From: Zerene cesonia
Taxonomy: Eukaryota; Arthropoda; Insecta; Lepidoptera; Pieridae
Assembly (NCBI RefSeq): GCF_012273895.1
Contig: NC_052106.1
Coordinates: 3,472,001 to 3,536,000, forward strand
DNA length: 64,000 nt
Direction of reading: 5' to 3'
A model generated the notes under the pieces. It did not search any database, was not told the DNA's origin, and worked only from the letters and a program-made list of their open reading frames with translations. Each line of letters starts with the position of its first letter. The stretch's first letter is position 1. Shown here in pieces: positions 32,801-46,052 of this stretch. The translations under genes were made by a program, and so were the position numbers.

Positions 32801-35800
32801 GACATGGGTCTTGCTCAAAACAAAATATTAATTAAGAAATGCATTCCGTCCTTGGTACTCTGTTAGACATCGGTCAGATTTCTCAGTGCTACGGCCGCCA
32901 ATAAATAATTCCTACAATGTTTACAATATCGTAACCTATATAAACGTCATGCGTAAATCGTAAAATTTTTACAGCATCACTGAGGTTGTATACGTCCCTA
33001 TCTATATATAAACCACAAGCATAATGTCTAATTTTTCCAAAGAAATTTTATGTCAGTTACTATATAATGTGTATTAAATTTTGTTCCTCAGTACTTCATC
33101 TTCCTGGAAACTATTTGAAACTAAATACTCAAAATATTCGTTAAACAAACCAAGTTTATGATTTCGTAATCAACGTATCAAATTATTCATAATTTTGTGT
33201 TTCGTATAATTTATACAACATCAATCTGCGGATTCAATATATAAACATAACATATTATTTGTACACGTTTATTTATCAGACGTGACATTACAAATAACTA
33301 TTCATAGTTTTACAGTAAATAATACACGTGTGATGGTGGTAAACGTACCATTTCTTACAAAATGTCTCTATTGTAATGATGTCATGTCATGTCTCGTATG
33401 AAAACAACACGATATATTCGAAATTCAAATCTTAATCAATAAATGTATGCGTGAACTAACTCGTATGAATTCTCATAATTAAAAACAGCAAATAGCTGTG
33501 TAAACAAAAATCTTTCGACATTACAGCGTATCCGTTCGCGCACAGCCCTGTCACACGTATATTTAGCTATTCTATAAATATGACTACGGTAATGTCCCTA
33601 CGTGTTACGAAATTTGCTTGATAGATAAAACAGAAATCATTAAACGCAATTTATACTATCGAGGTGATTATAGTCTCTGTTGAACAAGGTTGAAATATTT
33701 AGCAAAATAGTTGCAAACGCACGTCATATGTTTATAATGATCTTAACAAGACTCCAACGTTGTATTGTGTGAATATTTTTAATAGTTATCTGATGAAATA
33801 TATAAACATTTTATCAGAAAGCCCGCATGTCTAATAGGAATCAATAAAAAAGTTAAGACCCCAATAGAATTCTCATTGTGTTTGAGCGATAGCAAATCAC
33901 ACCATTATTGTAAATTAATGCCCATTGTCAACGCTATTGGCATATAAATTGTATGAAGAGATAATGATTACACTATGGGCTTTATTTGAAAGTCTGATTA
34001 AAACTGCTGGTATTTAGTTAAGTGAAGTAGTGTCTTCTAGTGTAGTATAAGGGAAGATGTTCTGTTTCGATCGGTTCTTTTTATAGACAAGTGATCAGCT
34101 TTCTGTGTCCTGCCCGACTGAAACTACCGACCCGGGACCTACGCTCACGCGTTAACCACTGTACCAAAGCGGTCAACCTTGTGGTATTCAGTTAACTCCT
34201 GTTAATTATAAAGTACAAATCTTATGAAATGTTTTGTCAGAACCATCAAATTTCGTTATTTTAATAGAAATATAACGATCACTATTGGTTTAATTTGGAG
34301 AACACATATATTATAATATTATAACAGCATATATTAGTAATTATAGTCAGCTTTATTATAAATTTATTGTCCAAAACTCGCGTTTAATCATCACAGCATA
34401 GATTTTCACCACAAGTAATATCTTTCTATATGTTACCATGTACAATAGAAACTGTGTTACCAAGTAAGAATGTTGCATAGAGTGCACACATGCAACACGG
34501 TTTAATGTCACCTCATTAAGCAAACCATGACCCATTGTAGCTGCGATGTCAGGGGTCAGCTGGTAAGTCACACTAGCTATTAGATTAGGTGAGATCTACA
34601 TAAATTTAATTAGCAGTCTATCCAATATGAGCTGGATGGTAAAAGGTCAGAATGCGTTTGGCTTTTAGTATATTTAACCCCAACTGACGTGTCACAACAA
34701 TTGTTATATCTTCTTTGTAATTTTTTAAAACTATCAAATCTTGAAATCTATGTGCCTAATTTAATATAAACCCAAAATTACTTCTGTGAGTGATAATGGC
34801 GTCTATAAACTATAATATATATAAAATTATCTCTATCTCTATAAATATTAATCTCTATAATATATATAAAATTCTCTTGTAATAATGTTAGTTACCATTC
34901 TCCTCTGAACCGGCTGGGCCAAAGAATCGGGCAACATCTACATTTCATACCCCTATATGATAAGAGTAAGGCAGAATAGCGTTTGCCGGGTCAGCTAGTT
35001 ATTTACATTATGATGATTTCCTGGCCGAATAGCATTTACCAGGTCGCTAGCAAACGTTTGCTCCATCACTACTAAGCAAACCGGTTTTCGTGTTTACTAC
35101 TATAAGACCAAGGACAATTATGCGTTTACTGTGAACGTGTACCACCTTATTTGCCAATTAGTGAGGCCGTTGCTTTAAATTAATGAGGTCAGGGATAGGC
35201 CCATTGTCTGTGGTCTACTTCCGTTGAAGGATTAAATATCAACAGTCAAAATGAAAGGGAAGATGAAAATGAAATTCACATAAAAATTTCTTAGTTAGTC
35301 TCAGAAGAAAATTGTTATAATATACATTAATTGGGTGTATAAATAGGTATTGAAATAACTGGTACCTACTAGTTACGAAACGGGAAAATTGTAATAATAA
35401 CAAAGTAATTAAAATTAAAATAACATGCACTTTTTATGTGTTCTCATTGTAATTGATTGTTAATTGTAATATTATGTGGGAATCGCAACGTTTGGCATTT
35501 TATCCTTGAAAATAATAAAGTGTTTAAATTTTAGACTATATAAATATATTATGATGTATGAGAAAAATTCCTCCCCTCTATCTATTTTATTAGTAATGTC
35601 ACCACATTGAGCCATAAATTAAATAACATTAAGGGTCTTAAAGACCGGAAGGAGACAAATTGCTCTTTTGATGAAAGTCATTCAATACAATTAATGAAGA
35701 TTTACCAGACGTCATCATAAATTATCTCATTTCAATGTATTTTATAAGACGTAATTATTTTCTACGTCCGGTATTATATAGAACCTGCTCTTTAGCTTTT

Positions 35801-38800
35801 GAACTGTAGAAAAATGTATTTAATAGGAAGAAAACTTAATTATACTTACTTCAATTTCTATCCAACCAACGAATTACATAAAAATTTACCAGAATGTTGT
35901 TTGTTCATATAAAAAAATCTTCATAATTATAAAAATTAACATTTTGTACATAGACATTCTCACATCCAGTTATTCCTCAATGCTAATTCAACGAAAAAAG
36001 AAATATTTTGACTACTTCCTCCGATTATCGTCAGCCCAGCAAACAAACCCTCCAGCTACATAATACCTATATTTTTAGATGTATTCAAGTGTTACCCAAG
36101 TTCAGATTTACCTCAATATAAAACATCGTTATAGTTCTTGGCAGCTCTAAGAACATTTTCACGAAACTATACGTTTATTTGGCAAACAGTACCACCGCTC
36201 CATTATCACGAATTGATAGTATTGTAATGTGATTAATAGTTTGTGCAGTACCAGCACCTTTTGAATCATTTAATGGAATTTTTGATAACTGGGTCAGAGA
36301 AAAATACACATAGAACACATCTGTGACCTAGTAGGGTTATTGCATTGTTGTAATGTAAATTAATATTTTGGCACTTATCATCCTAACTTTCTGTGAATAT
36401 CATACTATCCTACTTCATACTAATATTATAAATGCGAAAGTTTGTAATGATGTGTGTGAGTTTGTTGCTCTTTCACGCAAAAACTACTGAACCGGTTGCA
36501 ATGAAATTAGGTACGTAGATAGCTGAACAACTGGAATAACAAATAGGCAACTTTTTATCCCGATATTCCTACGGGATACGGACATACGCGGGTGAAACCG
36601 CGGGGCGCAGCTTGTCAACTGTATTTTCAATTTGGCGTTTACACTTGTATTTTGAGTATAAATTCAATATGGTGTTGTATAACTTATGGTTGCGCTTGAG
36701 AAAATATGTAAATTTATTCAATAACCATTACCTAAAATCTTTAAGACTGTTATTAATATTCATAAATACTACGAATTGTGTTTTTGTGCTGTATAAATAT
36801 AGAGAATTGTTACACGTTTTATTCATATTTATTTACCTAACTTTACAATTTTAAGTTTTAAATTGTTATAAAATAATTCTCATGATAATTATGATTAGTA
36901 ACATTTTGCTGCAGGGTGTCAAAAAATTTATTATAAAACAAAGGTTATTCACTAATTTTTTAATTTTCTCACTGGTCAAACCATTTTCCTGTGGGATTTG
37001 AATTTAAAACCTAGGTAGGTATTATTACAACTTAATATATTCAAAAGAGGAAATTTAGTTTTATGTAGGAACTTTTATTTGTTCAATAATTAATATATGC
37101 GTAGTAATAAAGAATAGGCGATGGACATTATTATAAATTTACGACATTTTTATTAGATCATTATTTATTGGTAATGGTAATGAAGCACGCTATTAACAAA
37201 GGAAATTTCAAATTAGCTAATGAGTAAATTATTGCACACTAAGGTAAATAGCAATAGAATAGCCTGATATTGATTTTTTTTTACACACAGTATTTTTATT
37301 ATATAAGTAAATTCCCATATTTTATATTTATTATTATATAGTAAATTCCCATAATTCATATATTTATGAGTACACGCTAATACAATAGAATTTAGAATTC
37401 CTCGCTTGGTAGTGCTAAATTGAAAACATTTCTTAAAAATGTAATAGTTCAGAGAAACTACTATAGCGTTAATGAATATTTTGAAGATGAAAAACCCATG
37501 GATTGTTGTCTGTTGTCGCTTACGAACCACAGGACAGTTCTTTGGAAACATTATTATGTACACATATAACTTATGTATTAAAATGAAAATTGACATCATT
37601 GGAAAAGAACAACAACCGAGTTTCTTGCCGGCTCATCTCTGTAGAAACTGCTTTCCGAACCGGTGGTAAATGTTACAACTCTGTTATGACGATTCAAAAT
37701 GCTTCTTTTAGAAGTGTTATTGAATAATTAAATGTTTGAGTTAGAGTTTGAAATCCACTTGATCTGAAGGATATTATGTAACATTTTTCTCGAAATGGTC
37801 TGCTCGAAAATCTCTATAATTTCGGATAAACTGTTTACCTACTAAAAGTTAAAAAGTTTACCTACCATACATATATTAAACAGTAAAGGATATCTGATAT
37901 TATGAAAACCGTTTACAAAGTTTATAGGTGCATACCTATACATTGATATACGTATATGACTCATTATAGACATAAAAAATGAATACTATGTTGGTTGATT
38001 TTCTCATAATTGTCAATTGTCTTACGTAGGAAAATACCATTTAATTATTTTCCATCGTATTATGATCCACATATCGTCGGTCATACATTCTATCTACTCG
38101 AGTATTTTCACAAATACTTAATGTATAAGTATCATACCAATAAATGTTCTAGAACCTTCGATTGTCAACTACTAGATACCTCTATTAAAAGACGTCATCT
38201 TAACGAAAATAATAAAATATTAAACTTTAATTATGTTTAATAATAAGATAATTTAGCAGTTCCAACAATTCTTCACGAAAACATAATTAATATACATAAG
38301 TACAGCAGGTGCTAATGTATGGAAGGTGAGTTCACACGTTGTGTGATGACGTAAACTTTGACCAAATAGTCGATGGTGTTTCGAATGTCGAGGGCCAAAA
38401 ACATTTCGACATAGTTGCCAGAATTTACATAACTGTTCATATTTGCACGTGATCGTAATACAGCAAGGGAAACATTAAGCATAGATACCAATACCAATTT
38501 CTATTGTGTACCTCCAACGCTGCGTGTCAAGAAAAACTCTTCAGTTATCACGCACCGTTAAGGGCCTTGGGAAGAATCTATTAACTTTTTATACGTTTAT
38601 TGCGATCGTGATCACTGTAGAACCTTGAAAATGTGTTTGTTTCCTTCCAATGAAATGATACTATTGTTGCTAGACAGACCATAATATTATAACAAGCTTT
38701 ATTTAATATGTTATATTTATACATTTTTTTGTTTGTTTGTAATGGATAGACTCAAAAACATAGTCTATATAAGTACCACGGGCGAAGCCCGGGCAAAATG

Positions 38801-41789
38801 CTAGTATTATATATAATTCATTATATTAAAATAATAGCTATTTTATATAAAAAAACCTAAATAGGAAATCAAATGTTTCTTTAAATGTTGCCTCTTAAAA
38901 ACATATTTTAGCTCCTCAAAGAGGATCACGTGGATGATAAAGGATTTCAATTAATATTCACATTATCGAAAAGTTCTCGTTCTTTATAAATTAATCATAG
39001 CTTATATTACCTACACTAATAAACGAAGGTATTGTCTCATAAAAGTGACTCATAACTATGGATGATATTATTATGGACTACGTATAACATAACACGTGAT
39101 ACTGGTTAAAATTACCTTTGTAAATAAGTAACTATGTACTACCAGAGTAGGTATTAAGTGGCTAGTACCTCTAAGGAGGATAAATACAGAACGTGTTATA
39201 ATTTATACTTATGTTTTCTTGGTCAAGTTTTTTATGATTAAATGGTGATTTATGAGTCTTAGTGACGTATAAATATTCATGTGAATAAATATTATTGATA
39301 TCACAATCGAAATAGATTTTGTGCTTAAAGAGATATGGTGCTAGGTAGTAACTTTCTCGAAAAGTGTGATAAGAGACAGGAAACGATTTCCATATATTGC
39401 TAACAATGTACAAGTTTGTTGACGTCATAGAATAGATTTAATTGTTTTTCAACCGATTTCAAAAGAAGAGGAGGTTATCAATTCGACTACTTTTTATGTG
39501 TTTGTTACCTGATAACTTTTTGCTAGATTGACCGAATATGATTCTTTTTTTATTGATACCTGGTGCCTCCCATGTGGTCTCATTAAAATTTGGTCTATTA
39601 CGTACAATTTGAACGCGGTTTAATTTTTTGCAATAGATAATGATGGCTTTGTTAATTAAAATTTTCTGTCAGAGAAATTTCGTAATTCGCTATTCCGATT
39701 AATGATTTCTAAATATATTAGATATACATTTTTGTCGTCTACCTTCTTGCAAGAAAAACCGGACTTGGTTAACCGTTTTTTAATTTTAAAACCATCCACT
39801 GCATTAAATGCTGTTATAGAAATAAAACAAACTTAATTATAGCTTGAAAAGACTCGTTAAAACTTGACAAAAGATTCTAGCCGTTAACGGTAGACAATGT
39901 ACCTACAAAACCTAATACAATACAATGTACGACAGTACATTTTCCTAGTCATTTAATCACCGTTTTCTATTACAGGTGAAGCCGTGCGTTGCTGGTCTTG
40001 TTCATCAGACTTGGATCCAACGAGGCCAGACTGCAACGACCCTTTCCTGCCAGGACAGGCTCTCAACCCTGGCTACTTGAGGCTGGAGAACTGCGACGCC
40101 AATGCGGGAGCCACATACCCTTACCTAACTCAGTCTAAAACTGCTTGCAAGAAGCAGAAGAAAATAAGTAAGTTTTGATATTTTTTTGTTAAAAGTATAG
40201 ATACCTAGTGTTGCTCTCATTTTATGTTGTCATAAGGTTTAAATTCTATTTCATAAGAATGTAGTAATTAATAAAAATAATAATTACCTAAATTCTAGAA
40301 AGAGCTATCCAGCTAATTAGATATCAACGTTACTTTACAAGTCTATTATTCGAAATCGATTTGTAATGGGTAATGGAAATTTAAAATGAAATTAATAGTT
40401 TTTGTCATTAAATTGTGACAAATATAAATTATTTGTCACATAAGAGAATTGTGTTTCTCGTTAGAAGTTAGAACTTAAAACAATTTTGTACAAATAAATT
40501 CTCAATGTCAATATTTTTTGAGTTCCATAGACAATTGTAAAGCGGAAAACGGCTGTGTTTTGCGTTTTATGCGAATAGAGGACAACTATTGTACGTAGTA
40601 CGTAATTCTATTGTTCTGTAATTGTTCTAATTACGTGACGTTTTAAAGTCTGTTTTAATGGCACTTTTCTGTAAATTTCACGGTCACACCAATGTCCGCC
40701 ATCAAGAAAATTGCTCTGTTATTTTAAGCCAGATATTTAAATTTTTTTGTTTACTGTAGCGCATCGTGGTTTCTTGATTTCGATTTCCGTTAAGACTGAA
40801 AAAAGTATGTCCAAACAGTTCCTAGTTAGCTCATTACAAAATGAAAGTAGAGATAAGTGATTACTGATAACCTTAATCTGTATATTTATGACGGAGCCCA
40901 TCGCCGCGCCAATTTCAAGTTTACAGATAATTTTCTAGTTTGTGTAATCTTAGTATAATTATACCTACCTTGGTAGACTGTGGATATTTCTGCAGTTGCA
41001 TGAATAATATGTATTTAATTGCAAGTAATATGTAATTATGTTTTCAAAACAATGACTGTCCTGTGACGCATATATATTGATAATTTCGTGTTTTATAACA
41101 AGATGATTATTTTTCATTTATATGTAGCTACGAACATAATACGCAATTGTACATCCTACGCGATCTCCAAACCAACCTTGTTACGAACGTTGCGTCAGTG
41201 ACATGACTGACTCACCATTTTATTATCATCTTGAGATGCATGCTAACCTCTTTTGCTGCGTTATTATATAAGTATGTAATTTAACAATGGGTAGATTATC
41301 ATTATAATTATCAGTAATGGGGGTTAAAAATATACTTACTTCCGTTTGTTATGATATGGGTAGGTTAGTACATTAATTTGGCATAAATAACCATAACTAA
41401 CAAATTTAAGTGAAAAGAAATCTAAAAGTAAATATCTAAATACATGATATCATATAATGGAAAAAATATCACGATCATAAATAACTACCGATTTTACACT
41501 ACCTACTCTAATCACAAAAGATTTATGCGCAGCAAAAATGTCGAACTAAATAAATATTCTTATCGTTTTTATTTCTATTTCAGTTAATGGCCAGCTAGTA
41601 GTATCGCGTGGCTGCACGTGGAAACGTCAAGACGACAACTCGAATACCTGTCCATCTACCTCTAACAGTGCCAACGAAGTAACCATCTTCTGCGAAACCT
41701 GTGACTACGACGGTTGCAACGGTGCAGGAGCCTTGGGCAAAACGTTGGCTTTACTCCTCGTGCCAATCAGTCTGTTACTCTTCAAATAA
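29806..41789 (+). CDS. Ly6-D: Ly6/uPAR three-finger protein
   Basis: Three exons: 29806-29863, 39976-40167 and 41584-41789, giving 151 aa. The signal peptide is about residues 1-20 (MAKVAIIVPVLLFALVVKSS). The mature domain opens EAVRCWSCSSDLDP and has ten cysteines: C-x2-C, PDC, ENC, TAC, RGC, NTC, then IFCETCDYDGCN. The CNGAG end and hydrophobic tail (TLALLLVPISLLLF) predict GPI anchoring. Exons 2 and 3 are GC-richer than their surroundings, a sign of constrained coding sequence. The 10.1 kb first intron is the longest in the cluster; long first introns often carry enhancers. Relatives in insects work at the cell surface or in secretory trafficking of junction and channel proteins; the exact ortholog is not assigned. 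Confidence 0.87.
32580..32665 (-). repeat. tRNA-like SINE head or tRNA pseudogene
   Basis: On the minus strand GGTTCGAAACC matches the pol III B box, and TAGCTTTACGG about 35 bases upstream resembles an A box. The cloverleaf does not close convincingly, so it is not a functional tRNA gene. Confidence 0.4.
34085..34185 (-). repeat. tRNA-derived SINE head
   Basis: On the minus strand it reads TTGACCGCTTTGGTACAGTGG, TTAACGCGTGAGCG, then GGTCCCGGGTCGGTAG. TGGTACAGTGG is A-box-like, and GGTCCCGGGTCGG stands where a B box would be but is damaged. It is followed by CAGAAAGCTGATCACTTGTC, the usual body of this lepidopteran element. Confidence 0.55.
34895..35000 (-). repeat. LINE-tail fragment
   Basis: 'CTCTGAACCGGCTGGGCC' followed by 'GCGTTTGCCGGGTCAGCTAGT'. 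About 40 bases further a second partial copy reads CCTGGCCGAATAGCATTTACCAGG, ending near 35048. Confidence 0.5.
36405..36614 (+). repeat. LINE tail, GCGAAAGTTTGT family
   Basis: Full copy from ACTAATATTATAAATGCGAA to ACCGCGGGGCGCAGC. It matches the copy at 13729-13922 closely across its length, implying fairly recent spread. Confidence 0.8.
37420..37740 (+). mobile_element. 3' tail of a Jockey/CR1-like LINE
   Basis: The translation at about 37436-37507 reads KNVIVQRNYYSVNEYFEDE, and the DNA continues with 'AGTTTCTTGCCGGCTCATCT' and 'AACTGCTTTCCGAACCGG'. The same order is found at 60125-60425 (KNVLVQRAYYSINEYMEDD), so both are 5'-truncated copies of one LINE. Confidence 0.75.
39447..39600 (+). 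repeat. dispersed repeat ('ACTTCAAAAAAGGAGGTTAT' family), second copy
   Basis: Reads CAACCGATTTCAAAAGAAG, GAGGTTATCAATTCG and TGCCTCCCATGTGGTCTC. Related to 28718-28894, but it retains a different 3' half. Confidence 0.6.
40168..41583 (+). other. intron 2 of Ly6-D
   Basis: GTAAGT donor and TTTCAG acceptor, phase 1 between domain cysteines five and six. AT-rich; I see no named repeat in it. Confidence 0.65.
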
Positions 41790-44700
41790 ACTCCATATGA
41801 TTGGGACCATAAAATTGTCCATTTCACTAGGTTCCCACCGCTACAGCCAATGAATAAAAAACAGATATCCACACGTTTTTACTGCGCTGTCATCGATAAA
41901 TATCAACATTAGAAACATTTTTAATCAAAATTAAATCAAATTTATCTCATTTTAAATAAATACTTATTACTTATATTAATAATTATAAATCTATTAGGTT
42001 ATTTATTGTGTGCTTCAATTTTTTACTTTTAATTTACATAATATTAATAAATAGACCGAACTATACATTTTCCATTTTCGAAAGTTTTTTAACTGAACTG
42101 ACTATCAATTATACATAAGCCAGCTATATGGTATATACAACTACAAGAACATAATAATATATTGATACCTACTTTATTTTAACCGATGTTCTCGAAGGAG
42201 GTTTTTCGTAGGAAATAATTATTCTTAATACTAAGTCATACTACTTACTGAAGAAAGACATTTCAAGACAAGCTGGGACATAAATGGTTTATAAGTCCGA
42301 ACCAATTGAACTATAAAATATAAAGCACACATTTAATTGGATATAATTACCTTTCTTGACTTAAAAAATATAATATTAACCCTCTTATGTGTATTGTAAA
42401 TTTAGAATAATACCACTAATATAAATATTTGTAAGTTTGAAAAATTATGAGATATTATTATGCGGTTAAGGGCTTTATGTAGATTCTTACAATAAAAATA
42501 GCGCTATAATATTTTAAAGTAAAGACCTAACTACTACTAAAACTAATCTTACTATACTTTCCATTACTTTCATGTATTTATTCTATTGTCTTATGGTTAT
42601 AATATGACAAAATCTTTGCTGATCTACTTTCTCTAGCAAGACGTTTATTCTTGTATTTTTAATTTATGTGTAAGTGTAATCTCTTTCTTGTACACTCCTA
42701 TGTCCATACAAATATTATTCTTCTAATGTCATTTATTTCATATGTATATGAGAAGTACAAATAGTATTTGAGTTTAATATTGTTTTAATAAAATCTTGCT
42801 TTGTTACATATTTTGTTTTATTTACACATATTCCCTATAGGCACTGTCACAATAATATTATTGGACTTTTTTATTGCTTTTTACATAACTCTGCCTCCGA
42901 TTGACAATGCAACGTACAATGATAATAAAACAAATAAGGCGTAAGAATGTATCGTTTACAGTTAATGGTCGATGGTTAATTCACTTCATGAAAATACCTT
43001 TTGTACTAATTGTCGAAGAATAAAAAGTAGACACTTATATGCGACACTAATCACAGGTGTAGTTTTTATTTTCAAGAACCCACTTGTTGCTAAAAGTTAT
43101 TTGCAAATCCGTCAGTCGTAAGCAGCGGGCAATTTTTCCCAGTATGTTATTCCAATTCTGATATAGGGCACAGAGGACTTATGCCAAAAGCGTCTTTCAT
43201 AATGTCTTAAACTTGAGACCATTATAAAACACGCAACAACCGTTAAATATAATCCAGTTGGTACTATAGTAAATAAGTAAAAACACTAAAAGATGTTATT
43301 GTAGTACAAATTCATTTATTGATTCAAATGTATAAAAATACTTATAATAATGGACGGAACTGTCAGTCGTTTTAACATATTTATAAAACATTTATACAAA
43401 ACCGGTTTGTACGTAAAGCTTACAAACTAGTAAACAGCTACGTATTTACTGTTTATTGTTATTAAATAAAAATATTTAACCTGTACTTGTAGTAGGTAAA
43501 GATGAAAGTCAATATCAATGTTAAAAAGAAAATCTAACAAAATAGGCACTTAGTAATGTTGCTTCATGTTTTTACAAATACAAACATTGCAGTGTTATTT
43601 AACACTGATGAAGGTAATAAAGTAGTATTTTTTCAAATGTTTTTGTCTGTAAAATCATATACCTCATATCTTTAATAAAAATGAAAGTAGAGTAATTGTA
43701 ATATGAGAGACGATACAAAATAAAAAAAAGTTATTCTTTTTACTTCAGGAGACATTCATTTATAATTAATTAAAAGAAGATAGTATATATGAACATATTT
43801 ACTCTACTTCCAGATTACAAACAATATAGAAATCAAACAAAGGCTAACTCAACACATTTCATAAAAAAGTGTATGTGCACATATACAAACACTTCATCAA
43901 ACAAAAATGTTATAAATCTAAGTGTCAAGTGTACAATAATCATGAATTTGTTCAAATCACAATCAGATGAATAAGAAGGTACAAATCTTCAAATTACAGG
44001 TATTTATATATATAACTTCAAAATAGAATTTTGGTTGACTTTAGTATGGGAAAAAATCTTTGTAGTGAGGACATACAATAAAATATGTATGTGTACTAAT
44101 AGTACATAATATGTTTGTGTGAATTATAACACAAAACTGGTGTTTTTCTATTAAAATTTATGTCGTTAACATAATTCACAAAAAAAATTAACATGATTTT
44201 CTTCAGAGGTATATGCTTAGTGTAGTAAATTATGCACAGTGCATCACTTGTAACTGTCTATGCATTTCAACTGAATTTGATTTCTTAAAATTATTGAAAG
44301 TGTTATTAAATTAAAAAAAAAAAACACTATAAAGATTCTAGATCTATCTATAGAGATTCAATGTAAGGGTTGACCCCTTTCAAATATTTGTCAAATGTAT
44401 ACTTATTAGAAGATATTTGTAATTTTTAGGTTTTTAGTTGATTAAAGTATGTTTTATTCAACTAAGAATGGCTTTGTAGCTTATTGCTACAACTTTTTAT
44501 TGTAAATGCCAATACTTGCTTTGCACTCAGTATATATGATTAAGCTCTTATAAAGAACTGAAACACGATTTTAGATCTAGTCCATAGAACTAAAGACAAG
44601 ACATATATTATGAGACATGTTTAAGTTATTGTGTATGTTTTTGAGGCTTCACTGGGTAACATACATTGATATTTATATATTGTAAAAAGAGAACATAAAT

Positions 44701-44858
44701 TCAGATTGTGGATTAATTATCAAAAAGATTATAACCTATCATTAACGGCTATTAATTATTTCATCATAGGAAATCATACACATAAAAGGAATTAAAACAT
44801 AATGTGACAAAACACATTCATCATTTTGTAATGAAGCAACATTTGAATATAACATTGG
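41790..44858. other. convergent spacer between Ly6-D and Ly6-E
   Basis: Both genes point into this 3.1 kb stretch, so it carries their 3' UTRs. On the minus strand AATAAA lies at 44501-44496 and 43320-43315, either of which could end Ly6-E. Otherwise AT-rich with no recognised repeat; open frame 43789-43974 has no domain. Confidence 0.6.
41853..41858 (+). promoter_or_regulatory. proximal poly(A) signal of Ly6-D
   Basis: AATAAA 64 bases past the stop. Another AATAAA at 42787-42792, followed by T/G-rich sequence, could serve a 1-kb 3' UTR. Confidence 0.45.
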
Positions 44859-46052
44859 CTATGACATTTTAAAGAACAAATAAGCGAGAGTTGCCATTAT
44901 AACTACAGCGACATTAGGATAAGCTAAGCTAGCTGAATTACATCCATCTTTACTGTTACATGTGCAGTATTCTACAAATATATTGTATGTCCCTGTTCTC
45001 ATGAGGCAGAACCTTTCATCTCCTTGGATGCCCACCTCACCAAGATATGCACAGTCTCTTATGTATCGCCATTCACCATTCACTGAAAAATAACAGGATT
45101 TTTTTAACATTTATTTACACATGCTTCTAAACGGAACTTGCTTTACCCACAGTTTAATCTGCATGGCCGAACACAAGTCAGTTGCTTAAGAGTACTATCT
45201 CCACGCAAGTGGCTCAATCCACACATTCAAAAGAAATACACAGTATAAGGTTTTCCTCAGATAGTACCCCCATTCCCATGAACTTTCAGTATATAAAATG
45301 TCCTGTGTCCTTTCTTCTATCTCAAACTTATAAATTTCTGTACCAAACTTTTTGGCAAATTGCTTTAGGGGTTTAGGCATGAAGAAGAGAAAGACAGTCA
45401 TATTTATAATATTGGTACAAATAACTTAATCCTCTAACATTACCAACATATTTAAATCGGAAATAGGTCTAGATAGATATATTGACAATCTAGTGCCTAG
45501 TTGGGTTTTTAGCAATTCTATAATTCTAGTTGCACGCACCGGCCTGGGTAGCTATTTATTGTAAACAATATAAACTATCCTTTCTTTTAAGTTGGATCAA
45601 ATTTTACGTGGTCAGCAATTTTCAATAATATCGGTTGTGTAGTTTAGAAGTCCATTGCGATCAACCAGTATGAAGCGTAATTTATGTATGTATATTAAGA
45701 TAAGAGAATTCAGAGGAATATATCTATTATTCAAATTATAATATACCTTTCTGTCTTATTTTCCGACACATGGATGGTCTTACCCCCGGCAAATGTCGTA
45801 AACCCTTCTCTTGTTTGCAATCCGTAATTGGAACGGTACTGTTATCGAATGGATCTGCACATTTAGGATCGTTGCTAGATCTGCAGCTCCAACACTTAAT
45901 ACATAAAGCTGAAAATAAAATGTAAAAATCAAAGTACTGCCTCAGGGCGTGACCCAAAACAACCATGCTATTTGTATTTCTGTTAACTTACCACTTGATA
46001 CTATATTAAGAATAATATAAGCTACCAACATGTGTTTGACGTATAAAACCAT
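44859..46052 (-). CDS. crok: Ly6-E: crooked (crok)-like Ly6/uPAR protein
   Basis: Three exons on the minus strand: 46052-45992, 45908-45747 and 45082-44859, giving 148 aa. The signal peptide spans about residues 1-22; Met8 is a possible second start. The mature protein opens CIKCWSCRSSNDPKC, then DPFDNST (an N-glycosylation sequon), PSMCRKIRQK, GEWRYIRDC, DERFCLMRTG and EYCTCNSKDGCN: ten cysteines. A hydrophobic tail (VAVVIMATLAYLFF) predicts a GPI anchor. The motifs NDPKCxDPFDNST, GVRPxMCRKIRQK and GDERFCLMRTG are those I recall for Drosophila crooked, a protein needed for septate junction assembly through trafficking of junction components. Orthology is from memory of the family, not from a search. 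It is the only Ly6 gene here on the minus strand and diverges from Ly6-F. Confidence 0.88.
45083..45746 (-). other. intron 2 of Ly6-E
   Basis: 664 bases, GTATAT donor and TTTCAG acceptor on the minus strand. Contains a LINE-tail scrap at about 45325-45405 ('CTGTACCAAACTTTTTGGC', 'GGGGTTTAGGCATGAAG'). Confidence 0.65.

Larger units (their letters stand above)
29864..39975 (+). other. intron 1 of Ly6-D (10.1 kb)
   Basis: GTAAGT donor and TTACAG acceptor. Holds tRNA-like SINE heads at 32580-32665 and 34085-34185, a tail at 34895-35000, the GCGAAAGTTTGT tail at 36405-36614, a LINE tail at 37420-37740, a scrap at 38740-38810 and a repeat at 39447-39600. Open frames at 36612-36854 and 37213-37599 are AT-rich chance frames. 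No nested gene was recognised. Confidence 0.7.

Noticed and set aside
37213..37599. 128-codon open frame on the minus strand
   Set aside because: Low-complexity Ile/Tyr/Asn/Lys/Phe composition of AT-rich DNA, overlapping a LINE tail on the other strand.
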